A stretch of 11,502 nucleotides of DNA from Rubrobacter sp. (GTDB lineage: Bacteria; Actinomycetota; Rubrobacteria; Rubrobacterales; Rubrobacteraceae): NCBI GenBank assembly GCA_016781885.1, contig JADDPM010000069.1:1-11502 (forward strand). The letters run 5' to 3'. The position numbers and the translations under genes were made by a program. Under the pieces are notes generated by a model. The model had not been told where the DNA came from. It did not search any database and saw nothing but the letters and a program-made list of their open reading frames with translations. How positions within the stretch are numbered: position 1 is the first letter of the stretch; every line of letters begins with the position of its first letter. Below are positions 6,264 to 11,502 of the stretch, in pieces.

Positions 6264-6826
6264 ACCCGGCTAAACTCCTCGACCGGGTCCAGATACCCCA
6301 ACTCCTCTAGCTTCGCGATGACCCTCTTCGCGCTCTCCCCGGGGGCCTCCTCGTTCGTCCTGAGGGTGAGCTCCGGCGCCGCCGGCGACTCGTAGGGGTC
6401 GGAGACGCCGGTGAACTCCTTGATCTCCCCGGCGTAGGCCTTCTTGTACAGCCCCTTCACATCCCGCTCAGCACAGACCTCAACCGGGCAGTCCACAAAG
6501 ACCTCGATGAAGTCGTCACCGATGTCCCGGCGCACCTGGTCCCGCGCCTCCTTGTACGGCGAGATGGCCGACACGATGACCGCGACCCCGTTGCGCGTGA
6601 GCAGGTTCGCGACGAACCCGATCCTCAAGATGTTCGTGTCCCGGTCCTCCCGCGAGAAGCCCAGGCCCTTCGACAGGTTGGTCCGGACGATGTCCCCGTC
6701 CAACACCTCTACGTTGCCGATGCGGTCCCTTAGCTCCTTCTCGACGATCTCCGCGACCGTCGTCTTTCCGGCGCCCGAGAGCCCCGTAAACCACAACGTG
6801 AAACCGCGATCCAACCTGTCCTCCAT
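6260..6826 (-). CDS. cysC: Adenylylsulfate (APS) kinase CysC
   Basis: 188 residues. It phosphorylates APS to PAPS with ATP. Features: Walker A GLSGAGKT at 15-22, LDGDIVRTNLSKGLGFSRED (42-61) for APS binding, the AISPY segment with S89 equivalent to the phosphorylated serine of bacterial enzymes, KGLYKKA (124-130) and FTGVSDPYE (138-146). An open frame extends far upstream, but ATG 6826 is the start: it has AAAGGAG 7 nt upstream and gives a normal N-terminus. It starts 26 nt after the sat stop, the only real gap in the operon, and overlaps the next gene by 4 nt. Its presence implies that PAPS is made here, which bears on the substrate of CysH. Confidence 0.96.
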   Translation of the reverse strand: MEDRLDRGFTLWFTGLSGAGKTTVAEIVEKELRDRIGNVEVLDGDIVRTNLSKGLGFSREDRDTNILRIGFVANLLTRNGVAVIVSAISPYKEARDQVRRDIGDDFIEVFVDCPVEVCAERDVKGLYKKAYAGEIKEFTGVSDPYESPAAPELTLRTNEEAPGESAKRVIAKLEELGYLDPVEEFSRV

Positions 6827-6852
6827 GCGTATTCTCCTTTGTCCGGCCTTGG

Positions 6853-8040
6853 TTACTTGCCGTTCTGCTCGCGCAGGCCCTTGATGAGGACCTCGACGAC
6901 CTCGGGGCGGCTGAACTCCGGCGGCGGGTACTCGCCCTTCGCGAGCATCTCCCTCACCCTCGTGCCGGAGAAGAAGACGTGGTTCTCCTTGTCGTGCGGG
7001 CAGGTCTTGGTCGTCGCCATCCCGCCGCAGTTGAGGCAGAAGAAGGCGTGCTCGAAGAAGAGCGGCGTGATGCCCAACTCGTCCTCGTCGAACTCGTCGA
7101 AGATGTACTGGGCGTCGTAGGTACCGTAGTAGTCGCCCACGCCCGCGTGGTCGCGCCCGATGATGAAGTGGGTGCAGCCGTAGTTCTTGCGGCACATCGC
7201 GTGGAAGATCGCCTCCCGCGGCCCCGCGTAACGCATCGCCGCCGGGAAGACCGCGAGCACGGTCCGCTCCCGCGGGTAGTACCTGTTCAAGATTGTCTCG
7301 TAACTCTTCATCCTGACCGCCGCCGGAATGTCGTCGGACTTGGTCTCTCCGACGAGCGGGTTCAATAGCAGACCATCGACGGTCTCCAGGGCGCTCTTCT
7401 GGATGTACTCGTGCGCCCTGTGCACGGGGTTGCGGGTCTGGAAGCCCACGACCCTCTTCCAGCCCTTCTCGGCGAAGAGGGCGCGGAGCTGCTTGGGCTC
7501 GTAGTAGTAGCCCGGGAACGGGCGCGGGTTCGGCGCGTCGTCGAGGAGCGTTACCTCGCCGCCGAGCAGGGCATCCCCCTGCCGGTACAGGGCGGCGACG
7601 CCGGGGTGGTTCCCGTCGTCGGTCCGGTAGACCGCCTTCGCCTCGCGGCCCTTATCGTAGGCATAGCGGGCCGTAACGGCCATGGTGGCGACTATGCGTC
7701 CCTCGACGTCCGCAAGAGCGACCTCGTCACCCTCCCGCACGCCGTTCGCTTCGTCCTCATTCACGCTGAGCGTGATCGGCATGCTCCACACCAGGCCGTT
7801 GGAGAGGTGCATCGTCTCCACGACGCTCTCGTAATCCTCCCGGCCCATGAAGCCGGTGAGCGGGCTGAAGACGCCGGTGGAGATCATCTCAAGGTCCGAG
7901 AGCGTGCGCGGACCTACGGTAACTCTCGGAAAACCTTCAGCCTCCCGCAGCCTCTCCGCCCGTTCCTCCTCAGGCGCCAGGCGATCTATTAGCTCCCCGC
8001 CGTGCGGCGCTATCGCCGTGTACTCCGTGGCGCTCTTCAT
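6853..8040 (-). CDS. sat: Sulfate adenylyltransferase (ATP sulfurylase) Sat
   Basis: 395 residues. Monomeric-type ATP sulfurylase makes APS and pyrophosphate from ATP and sulfate. Motifs: QTRNPVHRAHE (201-211), GRDHAGVGDYYGTYDAQ (295-311), and FSGTRVREML (357-366), a variant of the usual ISGT element. C335, C338 and C347 with a nearby histidine form the zinc-binding insert found in several bacterial and archaeal Sat proteins. This is the Sat type, not the CysD/CysN type. The start is taken at ATG 8040: it overlaps the upstream stop as ATGA and has GGAGG 7 nt before it. ATG 8046 is only 1 nt from that site. Confidence 0.97.
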   Translation of the reverse strand: MKSATEYTAIAPHGGELIDRLAPEEERAERLREAEGFPRVTVGPRTLSDLEMISTGVFSPLTGFMGREDYESVVETMHLSNGLVWSMPITLSVNEDEANGVREGDEVALADVEGRIVATMAVTARYAYDKGREAKAVYRTDDGNHPGVAALYRQGDALLGGEVTLLDDAPNPRPFPGYYYEPKQLRALFAEKGWKRVVGFQTRNPVHRAHEYIQKSALETVDGLLLNPLVGETKSDDIPAAVRMKSYETILNRYYPRERTVLAVFPAAMRYAGPREAIFHAMCRKNYGCTHFIIGRDHAGVGDYYGTYDAQYIFDEFDEDELGITPLFFEHAFFCLNCGGMATTKTCPHDKENHVFFSGTRVREMLAKGEYPPPEFSRPEVVEVLIKGLREQNGK

Positions 8041-8393
8041 CGGCATGCCTCCGAACCGGCGAGGGTAGGTTGCTTGCTCTCGCTCTTCCGGGGAATCCGG
8101 CGGCGGAGGCGTCCGGCGAGTCCGGCGACGCAGTGCTCCCAGATATGCTCGCCCATCACCCAGAGCCGTATCTCGTCCGAGTAGCCCCGGACTATCTGGT
8201 CATACCGTTCACGGTCAATGCCCGCCTCTTCCAACTCCGCGCCCCACTCCTCCCAGAGCGGGTCGGCGAGTGGGTATCCGGCCTGTACCAGGCGCATTCC
8301 CTTCTCCGGGTCTCCTTCGAGGAGCGCGCGAGTCTCGGCTCTTAGCTTCAGCGGCTCGTCGGGCGGAGCAAGTTCTATGCCTGTATCTCTCAC
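8037..8393 (-). CDS. Unknown 118-residue protein inside the sulfur operon
   Basis: I do not recognise a family. The GTG start follows the stop of the FrhB-like gene with no gap and has GAGG 6 nt upstream. Its end overlaps sat by 4 nt, so it is almost certainly translated as part of the operon. It looks soluble and mainly helical: an acidic N-terminal half (residues 1-65, with WEEWGAELEEAGID), an aromatic and charged segment YSDEIRLWVMGEHIWEHCVA (70-89), then a basic arginine/lysine-rich tail. There are two cysteines and no cluster motif, signal peptide or membrane segment. Its position between the electron-transfer genes and sat suggests an accessory role in sulfite reduction or APS formation; this is inference from context only. 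Confidence 0.8.
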   Translation of the reverse strand: MRDTGIELAPPDEPLKLRAETRALLEGDPEKGMRLVQAGYPLADPLWEEWGAELEEAGIDRERYDQIVRGYSDEIRLWVMGEHIWEHCVAGLAGRLRRRIPRKSESKQPTLAGSEACR

Positions 8394-9593
8394 CTAGTAC
8401 CTCACAGCGTCGTGAGCTACCGGAGCCCGGTCCGTGCCGGCGTAGTTCTCCAGGTGCTCCTCGAAATCTATGAACAGTGGGGCGTCGGGGTCGAAGGCCC
8501 GCTTGAGGCTCTTGAACGCCACCCGCTTGTTCAAGCTGTCTAACTTATCCAGCGCCTGCGGCTTGTCGAGCTCCCGCATCTCAAGCCTGTCGCGCACCTG
8601 ATCGAAGGCCGCAAGGCCCTCTTCGCTCCGGACTATGATGCTGGAGTAGCCGTCGGCGCTACCGACGCTGCCGACGGAGATGTCCGCCGCGTGGCCCATG
8701 AAGTCCGCGCACTCGTCGCAGCCTTTGAGGGCGGCGCCGTGGAAGTCCCGGATCGGCTCCTCGAAGATCGTCTCCCCTTCGAGGTCCTGCACTATGAGCT
8801 TGCCCCGGATGATGTCCACGCGCCCGACGTTGTCCAGATCCACGTCGCGCTTGTCCCGGATCTCCTCGAGCATCAGCTTCTCGTAGTTGAAGCTCTTCGT
8901 GCAGAGCAGCGCGATGGTCAGCGTAATAGCCTCGACCTGCGAAGAGCCCCACGTCCACGGCCGCGCCTGCATCGCCTTGATCCCCTCGATCTCGCACGGG
9001 GTACCAACGACCGCGATCCTTGGGTTCGGCGGCAGGTCGTAACCCTTGAAATCAACGTGTCCCAGGGCCAGCGTCTGGTTGTAGAAGCTACCGGCGCACT
9101 CCTTGATCTCCTCGGGCGTGCGCGCGAGGAACGGCTCGCCCTTCCACCGGTCGGTCGGGCTCTCGCGGGCCACCAGCGCCCCGTCTATCTCCCCCGCCTC
9201 CAAGAGCGAGATGAGGAGCGCGCTCACCACCCCGCCGTCCTGCACGCCGTCCATCATCGGCGCCACGCGCGCGGTGTAGCTCTCCTCGACGTGCCCGATT
9301 CCATCTATGGTCCGGGCCTCGCCGTTACCCACGATCTTCCACGTATTCTCGTACTGAAGACCGCCCCGAGGGCAGAAGTCCCAGCACAACGAGCAACCGG
9401 TGCACATCTTGACGAGCGTGGGCAGGTCGTCGTTCCCGATGCCGATGGAGTCGGTCGGACAGGCTGCCACGCACACCCCGCACTGCACGCACCGATCGGC
9501 GTCGATGACCGCCTTCTCCAGGTCCCAGAACCAGACCTTGCCGGGGGCCTCGTCGATGTCGTTCATCATCTCCCGAATGTCGAAGCCAGCCAC
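8394..9593 (-). CDS. FpoF/FrhB-like F420H2 (or ferredoxin) oxidoreductase with two N-terminal [4Fe-4S] motifs
   Basis: 399 residues. N-terminal bacterial-type ferredoxin domain: C35-x2-C38-x2-C41-x3-C45 and C64-x2-C67-x2-C70-x3-C74, each followed by Pro. Then an FrhB/FdhB domain: the VVGTPCEIEGIKAMQ block around C200, C231 in LLCTKSF, and GCDECADFMGHAADISVGSVG with C292 and C295, matching the flavin and third-cluster region of FrhB. This ferredoxin-plus-FrhB order is that of FpoF/FqoF and of the N-terminal half of methanogen Fsr. The family oxidises F420H2 through FAD. The GTG start overlaps the sulfite-reductase stop by 1 nt (TAGTG). It most likely delivers electrons to that reductase. F420 use is inferred from family; a ferredoxin-only role is possible. 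Confidence 0.88.
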   Translation of the reverse strand: MAGFDIREMMNDIDEAPGKVWFWDLEKAVIDADRCVQCGVCVAACPTDSIGIGNDDLPTLVKMCTGCSLCWDFCPRGGLQYENTWKIVGNGEARTIDGIGHVEESYTARVAPMMDGVQDGGVVSALLISLLEAGEIDGALVARESPTDRWKGEPFLARTPEEIKECAGSFYNQTLALGHVDFKGYDLPPNPRIAVVGTPCEIEGIKAMQARPWTWGSSQVEAITLTIALLCTKSFNYEKLMLEEIRDKRDVDLDNVGRVDIIRGKLIVQDLEGETIFEEPIRDFHGAALKGCDECADFMGHAADISVGSVGSADGYSSIIVRSEEGLAAFDQVRDRLEMRELDKPQALDKLDSLNKRVAFKSLKRAFDPDAPLFIDFEEHLENYAGTDRAPVAHDAVRY

Positions 9594-11230
9594 TAGCCGC
9601 GCCCCCTGTTCCTGCCTACGCTCCGCACGGCGGCCCGGAGCTCTTTGTTCGGCATGCGCCGCGCCCACTCGTGGAACCGCTCGCCCTCGCGTCGCTCCTC
9701 CTTGAACTTCTCGAAGACCGCGACCAGAGCGTCCGGCACGTCCTCGGCCGGCTTCGCGCCTTCGACCCAGTCTATAAACGCGGCGTCCCTGCCTAGAGAA
9801 CCGCCGAGACCGATGTCCACGCCCTCCACGAGCGCGTCCTTCGTCTTCGCGGTCTCGCCGCGGAAGCCGACGTCCCCGATCTGGGGCTGGGCGCAGGAGG
9901 CCGAGCAGCCGGAGAAGTGCATCCGAACCGCCTCCTGTCCTATACCTTCACCGACGCGCTCGTCCATCTCGCGCGCCCACTCGACCGCCCGGATCTTGGT
10001 CTCCACGACCCCGAACCGGCAGAACTCAGACCCCGTGCATGCCACGATGCCACGCTCGAACGCGCCGGGCTTCGGCGAGAACCGCTTCAGGAGCGGCTCC
10101 GCGAGGAGGTCGTCGAGACGCTCCTCCGGGACACCGGTGATAATGAAGTTCTGGTCGGTGGCGAGACGTATCTCCGCGCCGTACTCCCCGGCAAGCCTGG
10201 CGGCCTCGACGAAGTGTTCGCCGCTCATCCTGCCCACAGGCACGTTGAGCCCGACGTAGTAGAGCCCCTCTTCCTTCTGCGCGTGGACGCCGACGTGATC
10301 GCCCCGGTAGTGCTTGGTGAGATCCTCGCCGGCGGGCGTGAGCTCGAAAGCGACCCGCTTCTCGAGTTCCTCCCGGAAGCCCTCGGGGCCTAGCTCCTGC
10401 ACGAGGTAGCGCATCCGGCAGGTCCAACGGTTCTCCCGGTCGCCGAGCTCCCCGAAGACCTGGGCTATGCCGCGTGTGATCTCCACGGCCTCCTCGGGCC
10501 TCACGAAGGCGTCTATGTCCGACGCCATTCTCGGACCGTCCGAGAGGCCACCGCCGACACGCACGTTGAAGCCGAGAGTACCATCTTCGAGGCGCGCGGG
10601 AAGCATGCCGATGTCGTTGATCTCCGCCTGCGCGCAGTCCTCCACGCAGCCCGTGACGCTCATCTTGAACTTGCGGGGAAGGTTGGCGTACTCTCTATTC
10701 CCCGTGAAGTAGTCCGAGATGGTCTGGGCTATGGGATATGCATCCAGAACCTCGTCGTGGCCGAGGCCGGAGACGGGACAGCAGAGGACGTTGCGGGCGG
10801 AGTCGCCGCAGGCCTGAACGGTGGTCATGCCGGCCTCTTCGAGCCTGCGCCATATCTCCGGGACGTTCTCCATCTTGATCCAGTGCATCTGGATGTCCTG
10901 GCGCGTGGTGAGGTCGAGGAAGTTGTTGCCGAAGTGCGGGTTGGGGATCGGGCCGTTGGCAAAGTCTATGGCTATCTGCCCGATGACCCGCGCCTGCTCG
11001 GACGTGAGCACGCCTCCGGGGACCTTTATGCGCATCATGAAAGCATCCCCGCCCTGCTTCTGCGGATAGATGCCGACCCACTTGAGGCGCTCTACCTCGC
11101 CGGGCACCTCGTTCATCGAGGAGAGGTCCTTCGAGTAACTCTCTATGATCGCGTCGCGCACCTCCAGTGGATGGCGCTCGAGCTTTATCTGCTCTACCTT
11201 GTTTAGCTTTTGATCTCTAAGCGTCTGCAC
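9593..11230 (-). CDS. Siroheme/[4Fe-4S] sulfite (or nitrite) reductase, NirA/SirA type
   Basis: 545 residues, the usual length of single-chain ferredoxin-dependent nitrite/sulfite reductases. Siroheme-cluster ligands are C398-x5-C404 (CTGSEFCRFGVVETK) and C442-x3-C446 (SGCSASCAQPQIGDVGF). Candidate anion and siroheme-binding residues are R67 (FMMR), R110 (TTRQ), R146 and K187/K189 (LPRKFK). The duplicated ferredoxin-like and siroheme halves are visible: VTGCVEDCAQAEINDIG (192-208) mirrors the second-half motif. The operon (cysH, sat, cysC) argues for sulfite; sequence alone leans to the nitrite-reductase side of the family. The GTG start overlaps the cysH stop by 14 nt, with AGGAGG 11 nt upstream. 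The usual Pro-Asn before the last cysteine pair is replaced by Ser-Ala. Confidence 0.93.
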   Translation of the reverse strand: MQTLRDQKLNKVEQIKLERHPLEVRDAIIESYSKDLSSMNEVPGEVERLKWVGIYPQKQGGDAFMMRIKVPGGVLTSEQARVIGQIAIDFANGPIPNPHFGNNFLDLTTRQDIQMHWIKMENVPEIWRRLEEAGMTTVQACGDSARNVLCCPVSGLGHDEVLDAYPIAQTISDYFTGNREYANLPRKFKMSVTGCVEDCAQAEINDIGMLPARLEDGTLGFNVRVGGGLSDGPRMASDIDAFVRPEEAVEITRGIAQVFGELGDRENRWTCRMRYLVQELGPEGFREELEKRVAFELTPAGEDLTKHYRGDHVGVHAQKEEGLYYVGLNVPVGRMSGEHFVEAARLAGEYGAEIRLATDQNFIITGVPEERLDDLLAEPLLKRFSPKPGAFERGIVACTGSEFCRFGVVETKIRAVEWAREMDERVGEGIGQEAVRMHFSGCSASCAQPQIGDVGFRGETAKTKDALVEGVDIGLGGSLGRDAAFIDWVEGAKPAEDVPDALVAVFEKFKEERREGERFHEWARRMPNKELRAAVRSVGRNRGRG

Positions 11231-11502
11231 GCTGTACCTGCCCTCCTACCCAGTGGAGACCGCACTCCGTCTTCTCCATGCCGGACCACCGGCCGGACCT
11301 TGGGTCTTCGTCCGGCGCCACGGGGCGGGTCTGAGGCTCGCAGCCGATGCTCTTGTAGCCCCTGTGGAGCAGCGGGTTGACGGGTACGCTGTGCTCGGCT
11401 ACGTACTCGTGTACCCACTCCTCCTTCACGAAGGCGAACGGGGCGATCTTGGCGGCCCCGAAGCGCCCGTCCCAGGCCACGACCGGCGTGTTGGCCCTCT
11501 GC
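11217..11502 (-). CDS. cysH: PAPS/APS reductase CysH, C-terminal part
   Basis: The last 95 codons; the gene continues past the right edge. CysH uses thioredoxin to reduce PAPS or APS to sulfite. Visible family blocks are TPVVAWDGRFGAAKIAPFAF, the YVAEHSVPVNPLLHRGYKSIG stretch in overlapping pieces, RSGRW, and KTECGLH with the catalytic cysteine near the end. Where APS reductases normally have GC-x-P-C-T, this one reads GCEPQT, so the fourth cluster cysteine is Gln. With cysC in the same operon, PAPS use is plausible. The frame is open to the edge; the upstream CC pair of the cluster motif cannot be seen. It overlaps the siroheme reductase start by 14 nt. Confidence 0.92.
   Translation of the reverse strand, partial: QRANTPVVAWDGRFGAAKIAPFAFVKEEWVHEYVAEHSVPVNPLLHRGYKSIGCEPQTRPVAPDEDPRSGRWSGMEKTECGLHWVGGQVQRADA

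Noticed and set aside
6827..7195. Upstream extension of the cysC frame through the end of sat
   Set aside because: Out-of-frame reading of sat, rich in Arg and Pro. cysC has an ATG at 6826 with a good ribosome binding site.
8691..9596. Plus-strand open frame of 301 codons opposite the FrhB-like gene
   Set aside because: Antisense shadow. The minus-strand product has ten or more motif cysteines in the correct spacing, and the plus-strand peptide resembles nothing.
9594..9668. Upstream extension of the FrhB-like gene into the reductase gene
   Set aside because: The extra 25 residues are an out-of-frame reading of the reductase. GTG at 9593 touches its stop codon and gives a normal domain start.
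1..11502. CRISPR arrays, tRNA or rRNA genes, insertion sequences, phage genes
   Set aside because: No repeated spacer pattern, cloverleaf, rRNA-like stretch, transposase or terminal repeats were seen on either strand.

Overview
The window is GC-rich and bacterial, and every gene I can support lies on the minus strand, so it reads from right to left. GTG and TTG starts are frequent, stop and start codons overlap repeatedly, and gene content (F420-type oxidoreductase, NirA-like sulfite/nitrite reductase, luciferase-like flavoprotein) fits an actinobacterium. A deep-branching genus such as Rubrobacter is my best guess. This assignment is inference from gene content and composition, not from a marker gene.

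Right part (about 5466-11502): a tightly packed assimilatory sulfate-reduction operon. In transcription order it holds cysH (C-terminal part, cut by the window edge), a siroheme/[4Fe-4S] sulfite (or nitrite) reductase, an FpoF/FrhB-like iron-sulfur flavoprotein of the F420H2 dehydrogenase family, a 118-residue unknown protein, sat (ATP sulfurylase), cysC (APS kinase) and a TauE/SafE membrane protein. Sat and CysC make APS and PAPS, CysH reduces them to sulfite, and the siroheme enzyme makes sulfide. The FrhB-like protein is the most plausible electron donor to the siroheme enzyme. All junctions except sat-cysC (26 nt) overlap or abut, which suggests translational coupling.

Middle part (about 3217-5465): a stand-alone acetolactate decarboxylase gene with its own candidate promoter, then a YhhQ-type queuosine-precursor transporter gene with a good candidate promoter, then a 361-bp gene-free stretch holding a strong hairpin and a near-perfect 22-bp palindrome upstream of azlC.

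Left part (1-3216): azlC-azlD (branched-chain amino-acid exporter), then queC-queD-queE (GTP-derived preQ0 synthesis up to 7-carboxy-7-deazaguanine and its conversion to preQ0), then a 268-bp gap, then the start of a luciferase-like flavin-dependent oxidoreductase gene that runs off the left edge.

The most interesting feature is the pairing of a NirA-type siroheme reductase with an FpoF/FrhB-type protein. It looks like a two-gene counterpart of the methanogen F420-dependent sulfite reductase (Fsr), in which an FpoF-like half and a siroheme half are fused. Secondary points are a CysH that lacks one expected cluster cysteine, an unusual siroheme motif, and the unknown 118-residue protein embedded in the operon.
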